Shown piece by piece: positions 47,907 through 60,339 of a stretch of DNA of 64,000 nucleotides. The notes below the pieces were generated by a model. It was not told the DNA's origin, did no database searches, and saw nothing but the letters and a program-made list of their open reading frames with translations. Position 1 is the stretch's first letter. Every line of letters begins with the position of its first letter. A program made the position numbers and the translations under genes. The stretch lies in assembly GCA_947561395.2 (NCBI GenBank), contig OX387187.1, positions 20,751,829 through 20,815,828 on the forward strand. The letters are read 5' to 3'. The DNA is from Buxus sempervirens (taxonomy: Eukaryota > Streptophyta > Magnoliopsida > Buxales > Buxaceae).

Positions 47907-47985
47907 CCGCAATAGCGGAATAAACAGTATGGCAATAGCCAAACCCATCCGCAATAGCGGAATAAAACAGTACAGGCAATAGCCT
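47907..47985. repeat. short hairpins with constant AATA loop and variable stems
   Basis: CCGC-AATA-GCGG (47907), TGGC-AATA-GCCA (47930), CCGC-AATA-GCGG (47949), AGGC-AATA-GCCT (47974). Degenerate further copies lie on both sides (47870-48020). Confidence 0.92.
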
Positions 47986-48596
47986 AATCCCATCTGCAAT
48001 GCCGGAATAAACAATATAGCTCAACCATAACAGAATAGAGAATAAATCAAATCATTAAATACACCCCAAAGTCAAGTTCTTTTAAAGAAAACACCCCCAA
48101 AACCATGAATAACTCCTTTAATCAATTATACAAGTGTTGCTGTGCATGAGTCATTATTATTTAAGTTTTTGTCAAGTTTTTGTTCACATTTATAAGCAAT
48201 AACAATGTTCCTAATTCTTGATTAAAACTTCCCTATTTCTATTATCCATTAATATCCAAATTTTCCTTCATTTAGAGTCTAAGGTGTCAAAACTTAGTAA
48301 CTCTGTTATTTAGTTCATCCAGAAGGTAACTTAAGTCTGTATTGAGGTTTAAGAATAGGTTAGGTTACCCAAAATCAGATCTAAATAGGTTGTGACCTCT
48401 TTCTATTCAAAATATCTCCAAAATTTTCATCTTTATAATCATCGTCCCAAATTACTATCCTTTAATCCAAATTTAATTCCGCTACTTCCTACATCTCAAA
48501 TTATCCTAATTACAAGTGTTACAACTTTAAAATTTCCAAAAAAATCATTAAAAATGGATTTGGGCTTGAATCTCAAAAATCTGGAAATTCTGACAG

Positions 48597-48750
48597 AGGC
48601 ATCGATTGGGCGCTCGAGCGGTCTGTTGGGCGACCTCTACTGGTAAGTTTCTTCTTAAGCTGCTCGAGTGGTAATCCGGGCGTTGGGTTTTCGAGTTCTA
48701 TTTCAAAATACATGGGCGGGGCGCCTGCATTTGTGCTCGAGTGGTTGACC
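48597..48750. repeat. GC word cluster (GCGCTCGAGCGG)
   Basis: GGGCGCTCGAGCGGTC, GCTGCTCGAGTGG, GGGCGTTGGG and TGTGCTCGAGTGG variants in otherwise AT-rich LTR. Confidence 0.8.
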
Positions 48751-51700
48751 AATTTCACTGTTTTCTGGGGTTTATCTGATTTCCGAAACTTTTACAAATT
48801 TCAATGGTTTTAAATTGTTTCTAATCTCCTTATTTTCAGTCTAAATTACTTCTAAAACAATCCTAACTTAATCTCAGTGACTAAAAGTTTATCTAAGTTT
48901 TTTCAACCAACTTAAATCTCTTATAATCAACACTTTTCTAAATTCTTGAATTAGTATGGAAGCAAAAACCATCATATAAATCTCCAACTTTACCAAAACG
49001 AAATCTGAATCAAAATAACCACGAGTAAACATCTAAAACATTTGAAAAACATACAGATCCTCCAGTTTTCAAAGGGGTTTGCTACTTGCCTTAACAGGTG
49101 ATCTCATTCTTCCAAAAACCCTGTCTGTCCACCGATTTTCTGGGCTTGATCGCACCACTTTAGACTCCTCTAAATCCAATCTCCACTGTTCATGTTGAAG
49201 TTCTTTGAGTGAAGATCATAACCTCCAAGTTTGAGGTCGATCCAACGGCTGGATTGCTCTAGATTTCCATTCGAACAGGGCTGGTCGGAATTCTGCAGCA
49301 CCCTCTCTTCTTCACAAACACCCCTTTTCTCTGTATCCCTCTTTCTATTTTCTCCAGATTTTATGCACGAATCTTCCCTCCTCCTTTCTCCTTAGATCTA
49401 ATGAATACCAACCCAGCAATGAGAAAAAAAATAAAACCAATGGAGGGAAGGCACCTACAGCCGCTCTTCTTCTTCACCCTCCATTTTTTTTCTCCTTCTT
49501 CTCCTTCTTCTAACGCCCAACCCTCTCCTCTTCTCCTTCTCTTTAGTTTTCAGGCCCCTAAGGAAACCTAACCCTAATCACCCCTTCGTTATATATATCC
49601 TTCTCCTAAACCAAGGGTTAAACCCCAAAACCAATCATCTAGCCATCCAACCCAAACATGAAGGGTGGTTCGACCTATGCTAATGACATGCATCTTATTT
49701 TTATTTATTTTTCTTAAACTTTACTTTTAAAGAAATTTTAATTAATTTTCGTGCTAATTCTCATCCTATTTTTAAATTTTTAACTAAACTCTTAATATTC
49801 TCCCATATTACTAAAATTAAGTGCCCTAATTAATATAATTAACATTAAGTACTTACTCCTTTTTAAACCTTAAATTCATTATTCTAAATCCAACTAAACA
49901 CTAATTTGGTCTAATTAAGTTTCTTAACTTAATAATTAATTATTTTATTCTTTCCCTAGATTTGACTAATTAGTAATGACCAAAATACCCTTTTCTTAAT
50001 TTTCTTGATCTTTAAATTTCTTCACAATTCCTCAAATTTTATTATTCTTAATATTTCTCTTCAAAATTTAGAATTTTAAAACTTAAATATTAGTTCTTCA
50101 AATTCACTTTTATAATATAAATTAGATTCCTATATTTGGTTCATATTTTTCCTTTCTAATTTATCTTCACTTCTAAATCTTTCTAGTTTATTTATTAATT
50201 ATCTATTTATTTATTTATTTATTTTATTTTAGGAAAATTCTGGGGTTTTACAAGCAATCACACAATAAAACAATTTATTCTGATTACAGTTGATTACCAA
50301 TACATATGCAATATCCGTAAACTATGATCTCAGCCAATAACCATAAATCAATTTCAAGCGATGTTCATGTATCAATCTCATTAACTCTAAATCAATTTCG
50401 CTTGAGAAAACACTGTCAAAACCACGAATAAATCTCCAAACCAGATTCCATAAATAATAATGCACCCAAAACATGATTATTAAAGTTTTAGACCTGTTAT
50501 AGTTCACAGTCATAAGCACTAGTGAGTTTCCTAAGTCTTGACTAAAACATCTCTAATTAGATTACCTATTAGTGTTCCACTTCTATATTTAAAGCCTAAG
50601 GTATAATATTCTGTATTTTCTGTTATCTTTCACTTCCAGCAATTCACATAGACCCAAATGGAATCTTAAGAGTTGGTTCAAATTCCCAAATTGATGTTTA
50701 ACATAATATAATCCATTAATTCCAAAATCTTGACCTTTAATTCACCAACTTGCATTCATTATTCCAAATTATTCGTTTTGATACCAAATTAAATTCCGTC
50801 AGTTCCTATACCTAAATTTAAGTCTTATACAGATGTTACAATAATTAAATTACTGGAAAAATTATTAAACTTTAATTTTATACTCAAAATCCCCAAATTT
50901 TGAAATTTCTATTTGGGTCGCTCAGCATGGTCGCCTAGGCGACCTGCTTGGCATCCATGTAAATCCAGTAGATTCCCAGATTTTCATATTTTCGGTTTTT
51001 GAGTGTTTTTCTTAGTTTCTAATTGTTCTAAATTTATTTCTTATGAACCTAAATCACACCTACAACACCCTAGACTTATTTCACTACAAAAAAACTAGGT
51101 ATTAGTGGCGGACCTTAAAAGATTTTTAGCTGCGGTCTTTAAAAGACCGCCGCTAAAAGTCTTAGTTTTCTTCACTAACGCCTTCTCTCTCGCACACAAA
51201 TTTAACGATTACGAGCGAGTTTCACAAAGTTACGGATGCAAACCAAAAAGACAAGTTCTTAGATTGAGATTGCTCTTCGCTCTCTGCCAAGGTGGCATTG
51301 ATGCTTTCGTCACTGAATCGGTCCAAAATCGCTGCCTGAAGCCAACAGGCGATGAAGATGAGGTGAAAATTTAGGTCTAACATCTCGTTTCTTGATTACG
51401 CCTTTCTGTGAATCCTCATCTATCTTCTTCTCTGCTTCTTTTTTCTTCTAAAGAAAGAGCAACGTTGTTGAAAGCCATTGCAGATCTGAATACAGAATTT
51501 CTCAGAGAGCGTTTGAAGAGGAAGCAGATCGAGCTTCGATGGAGGTTTTCATTTGATTATTTATTTTCTTGCTTCAAATACATTGATTACTGACTACCAT
51601 TGCTCTTTATTGTTTCCGTGAGAGCTATGTATGAGCCGACGCTAGATTTGTCAATCTCCTTCTCTGCAACTCCTTAAATCCAACTGCGCATCTGGATATG

Positions 51701-51989
51701 AAGTGATGACACAAAAAGTCGAGGACTTAAGTGGCACGTGAATAAAATTATTGGCGCCTGGCTAGATCTTTCTCTTCTGCAGTTTTGCTTTGGTTTCGGC
51801 TCTGCAAACCCTAGGGTTTTATTTACTTCCTTTCTCATTGTTTACTAGGGTTTTGTTGTTTCTCTTTTCCACAGTTTGTTTCTGCCAATTGCTGTTTCCT
51901 ATTTTCCTTCTCTCGCTCTCTGCCTCTCCTTGCATCTTTGGTTTTGCTCCTCAATATATTCGTTTCGTTCTCGATCTGTTTTTGTTTCC

Positions 51990-52071
51990 ATGGATCTCGG
52001 AATTGCACGCAAGAGAGGGAGACCAGATGCTGTCTCGAACGAGAATGGGGGTCTTAAGAAGTCTAAGCAAG
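51990..52071 (+). pseudogene. captured 5' leader and first exon of a CCCH/KH zinc-finger gene
   Basis: ATG at 51990 opens MDLGIARKRGRPDA, then NGGLKKSKQ, the N-terminus of plant CCCH zinc-finger/KH proteins of the AtC3H14/C3H52 type (their next exon begins EMESFSTG). It is preceded by about 200 bp of pyrimidine-rich leader-like DNA and ends at a GT donor (AAGCAAG|GTTGGT). The zinc finger and KH exons were not found. Captured by the CACTA element. Confidence 0.75.
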
Positions 52072-54334
52072 GTTGGTGCTCACGTTATCACATAACTTGT
52101 GGTTTTTTTTTGGGTATTTAGGGTTTTGATTCATCGGGTTCATTCTAGTGATGAAGGATTGCTTGTATTTTAGCTTTCTTTAGGTTCTATTGGAAGCTAA
52201 ACTTTTAGTTTCTTTTGTCTCCTCTAGCATTAGTTGATAGAACTGGGATTTGAATGAACTAAAGTATAGCTTCCTACTTATCTAACACCATTCATATACC
52301 TCTATAGTCATTTTGTATTCTTGGTTAAAATCTTGACCATTTATTTATCTAATTTTGCACATGCGGTTCTGTTATTATTTCTTGTGGATTTTATTGCAGA
52401 TTTTTAAAGTATAGCTTCCACAGTTTGCAAATTAAACATATGGTGGGATACCTTCATCCCTAGATCAATTGTTCATTTGTTGCTTTCATTTCTTAATATT
52501 ATGGAAACCCTAACATCAGATTTTTTTCGAAGCAGTGATTCTTAATGGATTTGATGGACATTGACGGGGTGCATTCCTTGATTCAGGTTTTTATTTCAAT
52601 AACTCTTCCTCTTTGTTTTATTTCCCCTAAACTCGAGTGATCGATTATGATACGAAATGTGTTGGCCTCATTACTTCTCACAAAGAAAAAAAAAAGGAAA
52701 GAAAGAGAGAGAGAATAGGGGATTTCTTTTTTTTTTTTTTTATCAAGGCGCAGTTATCTCATTTTACTGTTTAGCTTTGCTTTCATAATTAATTAGGATA
52801 GTAAGTTAAAAATATGTCTCCTGTGCTTACATGTTTAATAAATCCTATATCCAAAATCCATGCCAATCCTGTACTTGGGTCAGTGTAATTAATTGTTTCT
52901 CCACAGTCTATGCTTACAAACTCTGCAAATTGAAATGTTTATAGCCCCCATAAAATTTTTGAGCATTCAAAATGCTTACAAAGTATAAAAACAGTGTATT
53001 AGTTCATAAAGGAATAAAACAAACTTTCTTTTTCAAATATTGTCATCAATTTTACGTTTTTTTTATCAATTTGAATTGGTGATATGTTGGGTATGTATCA
53101 CCTTATCCAGTGTGTAATCTAGTTAGAACAAAATTAGAAGAAAAAGCTGCAAATTCCTTCCATTTTTTTTTTATCTATTATATATTTTTAGATCTTTCAT
53201 GGAATTGCTACACAGAGTACGTTGGAAAACATACCTTTAACTTGGCAGAGAACACAAGAAACCAACAGTAGAAGTAAAACCAGCAAATTAGAAAATAGAT
53301 CCATCAGATACCAGTAAGAGTAAGCAAGAGCTTTGATTCAACTTCTCTTCAATCTTAGCTTGCTCATCTTTTAGCCATTTGATACTGAACAGTTGGTTGT
53401 ATTAATGTTTATTCGCATATTTATATCTATCATTTGGAATTTGCTTTTCTTTTAAGGTAGAAAAAAAGTCTTCATAGTTCATTTTCAATTTCACATTTTA
53501 TGTCAGATTAAAATAGGTGTTTCCTTTTGCCACAAGCTCTTGTAAAACATGGAGTTCTAGGTATATTTTTTGCTTTTCTGAAAAAGCCTTACTGGCCAAT
53601 CCTGCCCATCCAATGCTTAGACTTTATGTACAACTGAAAATTTGGGATTGGCAAGAACACAAGTCATTCAGTCGTGGGTCCATATTTGCCTTTATGTGAT
53701 GTGAGATTTTCAAATGTTATTGGTACGATCAAAGATCTCACTTGATGCATTGCATTATAAGACTTTCTAATGGTTTGAATGGAATTAAATAGAGATATAG
53801 GTTTGGACATGCAATTTTTAGAGCATCTTTAATAAATATCAAGAAAGAAAAGCAGGATGAGGCAGTTACTTTTGCTTTTACATACAACTGTATCTTTCCT
53901 GTCTTCTTCTGATTCTGTCGCATTGGATCATCTAGTGATTTTCTTCACCATCCAAAATGCTTCTTTGAACTCCTCAATGACAAGATCAGGTTAATCTTTT
54001 TCTTCTTGCTTTAACTTCTTCTTCCCCCTTCTTTTGATTATGTTTACTAGTCTGAATAAGTTTTGTTATATAGAGAAGGTGATCACAAGCCACACTTCTA
54101 CTACTGATGTAGAGAAACAACTCATTGGGACTACTTATGGCATAGTTGAACAAGCGAAAAATATGTGTGAGAAACATAATGCAAGTTGAAATGTTAAATT
54201 TCACTATTAAGTTTTGACTGATACAGTAGTCTTGAGTGATGGAGATTATGATACCAATCCTTACTGTTTGATAAAAGGGTTTCTGGATTTGTTTTAGCAG
54301 TGGAGCTTGAAGGTTTAAATTGTGGATTTCGAAT

Positions 54335-54615
54335 CATCAAATGGTCCTGAAACAGGGGTTTTTTATTTTTTAATTTCTGTAAGGTTTGGAGATGGATATT
54401 GTACCATCAAATGGCCATGAAACAGGTGTTTTTTTTTTTAAAGGTTTTGAGATGGATATTGTACCATCAAATGGCCATGAAACACTTGTTTTTTTTTTGG
54501 TAAGGTTTGGAGATGGATTTTGAACCATCAAATGATCATGAAACAGGGGTTTTTTTTTTCTTTTTGTAAGGTTTGGAGATAGATTTTGAACCATCAAATG
54601 GTCATGAAACAGGTT
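54335..54615 (+). repeat. tandem repeat, about 60-bp unit, 5 copies
   Basis: Units GTAAGGTTTGGAGATGGAT, then TACCATCAAATGGCCATGAA and ACAGG followed by a T-run; copies differ mainly in T-run length. Confidence 0.92.
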
Positions 54616-55849
54616 TTCTTTTTTCTTTTTTTTTTGGCTTTGTACTAATGCTGTAATGGAAGGTGAAAGTTATAAATTAATGCAATTTTATTTGTTTTTT
54701 TTTTCTTTTCATTGGGTTCTGGCTGGACCGGACTGGGTGGGTGGATGGGGGTGGGTTGGGTGGGGGCGGGCAGGGGCAGGGGCAGTTACAACGGCTAGTA
54801 ATATGTAGGGGTTTTTAAAAATAAAATACAAAAGTTTGGGGGGTATGAGTAGGGGGCCTTTTGAAAAAAAAAAATAAATGGGCTTTAGCGGCGGGAGTGA
54901 CTGCCGTTGCATCCGTCGCTGAAACATTCAGTGACAGAGCAATCAGCAGCAGACATGTGTCGTGATGAAGTGGATTTAGTGGCGGGCTTTAGTGATTTAG
55001 CAGCGGTCTGAGCCCGCCACTAAAAGCCCCCTATTTCGTAGTGTTTGTATCAATTAATTACAATTCCTTGGTCATCTACAATGATGAAACCTATATTTTT
55101 ATCACTTTTATATCTTTCTTACAAGAACATGAAAACTCTTCGATGAAAATCAACCAAATCCATGAAATAGATTTTCGTCTAACAAAATCAATCAAGAGTA
55201 AATCAAAAACACAGAAATCATGTAGCGCCCCAGATCTGGGTCTGCCCTATCACGGCACCAACCCGTACCCGAGACCTACTTATGGGCGCCAAAGAACTTG
55301 ATGAACATAATTAACGCGGGCAATTACAAGGTAATCATCAGAGTGCATAAGATAAAGAAGCATGGAATTAAAAATTTCCATATAATATGAGATCATCTGT
55401 GTAATAACTCCAAGAGATAATATCTGTGTATACAACATAAAACTGAGGCGACTAATTGCTCACAAATCTTTAAGTCTAAAATAATATTTACATCTCAAAT
55501 ACAATTTCCCATAACAAAATACTACATCATAAAGAGAATCCTACTATGGGTAGTAGAAGTCCTCGGGCGCATGCTCAAGCTCACTCTCACTATCTGCCCC
55601 AGTACGTGACTCACCAAGCGGATTTGAAAACAAATCCGGTAAAACAAAATGCGTGAGACTTAAAGTCCCAGTAAGCAGCAAACATGCATGAGTGGAAACA
55701 GTTTATGCAATTCATATAACATTATGAATAAATACAGTTCATGCTATTTATATTCTCAAGTAAAGCAACTAAACAATGTAACACATAAAAATTAACTAAC
55801 AAACCTGGTAGGACTGATAATGTAAACCAAACCTGTAGAACAAACCTTT

Positions 55850-56130
55850 CTCAGCAGTTATTAGAACCAATGTCAAGTGAGACTGTTACTAGAACCAATG
55901 TCAAGTGGGACTACTCGTTCTTTATTAAATACCAAATGTCAAGTATCAAGTGTCATGTGGGACTACTCGTCCACTGGTGAAAGTTAAGTGGGACTACTCG
56001 TTCTTTATTAAATACCAATTGTCAAGTATCAAGTGTCATGTGGGACTACTCGTCCACTGGTGAAAGTTAAGTGGGACTACTCGTCCATGGATGAATGCTA
56101 AGTGGGACTACTCGTCCATGGATGAATGCT
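55850..56130. repeat. repeat with constant GGGACTACTCGTCC core
   Basis: At least six copies of AAGTGGGACTACTCGTCCA-type units in a larger duplicated block; the core folds as GTGGGAC-TACTC-GTCCAC (55957-55974). Confidence 0.88.
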
Positions 56131-56693
56131 AAGCGGTAGTCCACTATTGAATACCAATTGTCAAATAATATTCACAATGCGTAAGAAACAACTAATAAGC
56201 ACTTCACATCCAAAACCAAATCACAGTAGAGTACATACCCCATAAGGTCCACGAATCACGCATTTGAGAAGTGGGATAGTCTTAGGATCCCCAATAAAGT
56301 CACCATACCAAAAATCAACAGATTCCAAGACAAAAAGTTTCAGGCCTCAAAATATTCTAAGTCTGGATAAAAACGTTGACTTTTCGGTGTCGAATTTTTC
56401 TAAACAAATCTACGAGGAGTTTGGGGCTCAAATTCTGGTTGTAGTCTATTGGAGGGTATACAAATCATCCAGAAGTTTTTGGGCTTCTGAATCACTCATT
56501 TGGATATCAAACTCAAAAAGTGGCCATTTTTGAAAATCGGGAAAACTGGAAATTTAGGCACAAACTGAAAAGTTGACTTTTTATCGGTTGGGAATTGGGC
56601 CTTGGGAGTATTTTTATTGGTTCCAAATGGGGGGTAAAACTTTATTTACATGTAAAGACTTAAGTAAATGGAGCAATAAATACACATGACATT

Positions 56694-56873
56694 TAGCGCG
56701 CTAAAGGGTAAATCAAGGCCAACGCGCGCGCGGTAAGTTCAACGTTCGCGCGCTAAGGTCGCGATTAGCCCTGGGCGATTAATCCTGATTCACGATTAGC
56801 TTTAACAGAACTGATTTTTGGGGGTCTTGGCTCGGACTAATCGCCAATCTTCAGGATTAATCGCCGGCTCGGG
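56694..56873. repeat. GC word cluster (GCGCGCTAA, GATTAATCG)
   Basis: TAGCGCGCTAA, AACGCGCGCG, TTCGCGCGCTAAGG, GGCGATTAATCC and GGATTAATCGCC variants within 180 bp, some self-complementary. Confidence 0.8.
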
Positions 56874-57619
56874 TTCTTACAAAATTTTGGCTATTTTCCA
56901 ACATCAAACCTATACATGCCACATCCAACCTCTCTAATGCCAAATGGGATGATTCTAAAACATCCCAACATGCTCAAGAACACTTCCCAACACAGGAATC
57001 CATCCCAAATACTCATGAACATAAATCCAACCACATGAAACCCCAATCAACCCATCAAACTCAAACCCTAATCTTCAGATATAATCAATAGAGGTTGTAA
57101 ATCCATGACAATCAAGAGAAGAATACACTATATTGCTATAAAACTCAAACCTATGAATTTTGAAAGCAAAACCCCACATACAAGTGATTTCCCAATTTAT
57201 CCAAACCCTAGGAGAAAGAAATACGAAAATCCATGGCAAATCAATAGAAAACTAAACAAGATAGTTAGATAAACCAAACCTTACGAATTTTTAAGGTAAA
57301 GCCCAACATGCAAGAGATTCTCTAGTTTAATCAAACCCTCGGAGAGGGAAGTATGAAAATCTGATAAATTCATTTTATTTTGAAGGGTTTGCTACTTACA
57401 TGATGATGGAGAAGCAAACTTCTCTTTAATCTTCCTCCTTCTTCTTCTTCTCCAAGCCTTCAAGCAAGCTCCCACTATTCTCCTCTTGTTCTATACATCC
57501 AAGACAAGAGAAATGGGTTTTCAAACACTTAATTAGGAATTAGGGCATCCTTTTATATGCCCAAGTTTTGGGTCTTTCAAATCTGCCCCTAAACAAGGCT
57601 TTTATTCAACTAAAACCCT

Positions 57620-58019
57620 TAGGGGTACCTTAGTGTTAAGTATGGGTGTACCTTAGTGATAAGTAGAGGGTACCTTAGTGTTATTTGAAGGGTTACCCAA
57701 GTGTTTTAAGGGGTTTTCTTAGCTATTTCAAAGGCATACTCTAGGGATGCTTGGGGGTACTTTAGTTTTACAAGATGGGATACCCTGGTGTGAAGTGGGG
57801 GTACCTTAGGGTTATTGAGAGGGTACTTTAGTGTTTCAAGGGATTTACCTTAGTTATTCTAAGGGGTAAACTTTAGATAAGCTTAGGGGGTGTACCTTAG
57901 TTATATTGAGGAGGGGTACTTAGCTATAGAAGGGGTGTACCTTAGTTATATGAGGGGGTACCTTTAAGTAACACAAGAAGGGTGTACCCTAGGTAACATA
58001 AGGTATGTACCTTAGGTAT
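57620..58019. repeat. minisatellite, left part (GGGGTACCTTAGGTA)
   Basis: About 20-30 bp units around TACCTTAG(G/T)TA; continues at 61378 after the inserted LTR. Confidence 0.9.
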
Positions 58020-58602
58020 TGTAAGCACCTCATTTTTGCGCTCCCCAAAAGAGCTGGAAATGCAAAACATGGACAAAAAGTCAAACCCTGATGGGTCAAA
58101 ATTTGACCTTTTGATCAAGTGAAAATTGGCCACCTTGCTTTATCTCAATGGATAGAGAATCCCGACACGAGTCCAACGCAACTGAGTTTGCAGGAATTGG
58201 AGTCCGGATGAGGGTTCTGCGGGCGGTCAAACTTAGAGGGGAGCCTAAAGTTGACTTTTCATCGAAACCCGTGCCAGGTGCTTAGCTCTATATCATTGGA
58301 TAGAGGGCTCCGATACGAGTCCAACGCAACTGAGTTTGCTCAAATCGGAGTCCGGATGAAGGAGATATGAGCTGTCGAAGTTTCCGCGTAGCAAAACCGG
58401 AAACTGCACACGTGGCGCAGGAACTGCCCACGTGGCAGCCAACGCAGCAAAATATCACGGGGACTAAATCTTAAATATCCAAAAATCACTAAAAACCTCA
58501 GGGACTAAACCAAAATTCGCAGGGGGCGATCCGTAGATATCCAAAAGTGTCAAATCGGTCGAATCGATCAAGTCGAAGGGCAAATCCGTAATTTTTTGAT
58601 TT

Positions 58603-58848
58603 GTATCCGGTCAAATATGCTGGATACACATACCCTTGTGTATATCCGGACTCAAATGCCGGATACAAAAAGATTTTCGTGCGAGATTCGCGCCGATCGC
58701 TTGACAAATTCGCGGCGGCGTTTAATTTTCGAATGATCATGTTTTGTATCCGGCATTCAATGCCGGATACAAAGGAGCACCTGTGTAACAGGCCATGAAG
58801 GCCGGATATGAAGAGGGCTTAGTGTATCCGGCCTGAGTTGCTGGATAC
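58603..58848. repeat. phased palindrome array, 25-nt modules, 39-bp steps
   Basis: Modules at 58603, 58642, then 58746, 58785 and 58824; steps are exactly 39 bp within each group. Arms GTATCCGG/CTGGATAC, ATATCCGG/CCGGATAC, GTATCCGGCATT/AATGCCGGATAC, AGGCC/GGCC(GGATAT), GTATCCGG/CTGGATAC. The last module ends 12 bp before the TATA box. Confidence 0.95.
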
Positions 58849-58860
58849 ATTAAGTTTGTC

Positions 58861-58869
58861 TATAAAAGG
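58861..58869 (+). promoter_or_regulatory. LTR TATA box
   Basis: TATAAAAGG, 12 bp after the last palindrome module. Confidence 0.75.
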
Positions 58870-60275
58870 CAAATAGCAGCTCATTTCCGGGGGTTGGCTT
58901 CCTTTGCTGGTTTCCAGCTTTCTTCCCCCACTTTTTCCCATCCGAAACCTTCCATCTTCAACTCCCTTTTGCCCTCCATCACCTCATATACCACCTCAAG
59001 TGTTTCCACCCTTTTCTCTCCTCTTCTTCTTCACTTTCTCAAGCAAGTTAAAGGAGATTAGTTGCTGTTGGTGCAAGGCTGAGTACCCAAGAGCTTCCAG
59101 CTGCTGTCCATCATCAAAGGAGGGTTTCCACTTTGATTTGGAGTGCAAGAACAGCCAGGTGAGGCTCCTCATCACTTGCTCTTGTACATATATTAAAACA
59201 GGAATTTTCTGAAGGTTGTGTCACATTTGTTTCCTTCTTTGCATGGGATCATGTTCCTGGTATACTAAGCATGCATTTGCTTTCATTTTTATGGCATAAG
59301 GTCCTCCATGGTTAGGAAGTCCACGTATAGCTCCTTGGGAGCACGAGGTTTCAGTCTTTGCACACTTTTAGTTGTCATAGGTTGCTGTTTCTCCTCAGCA
59401 CTTCTAGGAGGGGCATGTTCCTCCCATTTTCAATCCAATGTACCCCCATGATAAATCCCCCGAATTCCCTCCTTGATTATTTTTCTGGTTATGTTTCTTC
59501 CTGTCATTGCTAGCTGTAGTTTTTTTCTTGTTTGTTGTTTTGGTTAAGGTCATAGCATGCTCCATGATCCCTTCTCTCAACTGACTGTTCTTATGTCTAA
59601 GCATGAGTTCCTTTTGGGGTGATAACATGCTAGGTAATATTTGCTGTGTTTCTTGGTTGAGCGATCATCATGGTCAATGCATGCTCCCCATCCCCTTTTT
59701 TGCTGTAAGGCCATTTAGTTGAATGATGAGCATGATCCCCTACCTTGGTATCCCACTGTGATGGCATACGAGTTGCTGTAGGGAGACAACAGCAACACCC
59801 CCAAGCCCATGTGTGAAAATGGCCACTCTCCATTAACCCTATGCATCTCCAGCCTACTTAACAAGGCCCAATTTCTCCATGTTATTTGCTGTTTTTTTTG
59901 TTGCTGTTGCTTTTCTTACCTCTACAGCATGTTGCTTTAGTGATCGATCTACATGGCATGGGAGCCTAACCCATTGGCCTTGAGTGCCTATTGGGTAGTG
60001 GCTTGAGAATATCCAGGTAGGGGTGCCAAGACCCCTACCTCATTGCTATTGTGCTACTGGGAAGGGGGGAAGGGCAGCAAGCCCCATGTCCCCCAGTGCC
60101 CCACTTGCCTTTGCTGAAAAACCCAAAGAAAAAAAAAAGAAAAGCCAAACGAGGCTTCTCCCTTGAACCTGAATCAATGTGGGCCCATCCAGGGGCCCAC
60201 ACAGTTATAGAAGGCCCTAGGAAGCCCCTGGAAATCACCCCAATGGCCAAACTTCGAAAAAAGGCTATCTTAATG

Positions 60276-60339
60276 TGATCCGGCAACTCAGGCCGGATCA
60301 CCTAGGGGTTGTGTGTATCCGGCAACTAAGGCCGGATAC
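60276..60339. repeat. second palindrome pair of the same LTR, 39-bp step
   Basis: 25-nt modules at 60276 (TGATCCGGC/GCCGGATCA) and 60315 (GTATCCGGC/GCCGGATAC), about 1.4 kb downstream of the first array and 1.0 kb from the LTR end. Confidence 0.95.

Larger units (their letters stand above)
47049..50252 (-). mobile_element. solo LTR, TGTAACACCC family, nested
   Basis: Starts TGTAACACCCTAGTTCCGGG and ends TTCTGGGGTTTTACA. Flanks ATCAA and AGCAA match in 4 of 5 bases, and host-LTR sequence continues on both sides. Contains the AATA-loop hairpins and a GCGCTCGAGCGG cluster. Same subfamily as 31480-34755. Confidence 0.85.
51082..55043 (+). mobile_element. Pack-CACTA transposon
   Basis: Starts CACTACAAAAAAACTAGG and ends CCTATTTCGTAGTG; the 3-bp repeat TTT flanks it, the CACTA target size. 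Subterminal TTAGTGGCGG units occur in both ends, as in En/Spm elements. No transposase is visible; inside are a CCCH gene exon, an unassigned leader-like frame at 51105-51593 and a 60-bp tandem repeat. Non-autonomous. Inserted in the LTR 46143-63567. Confidence 0.92.
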
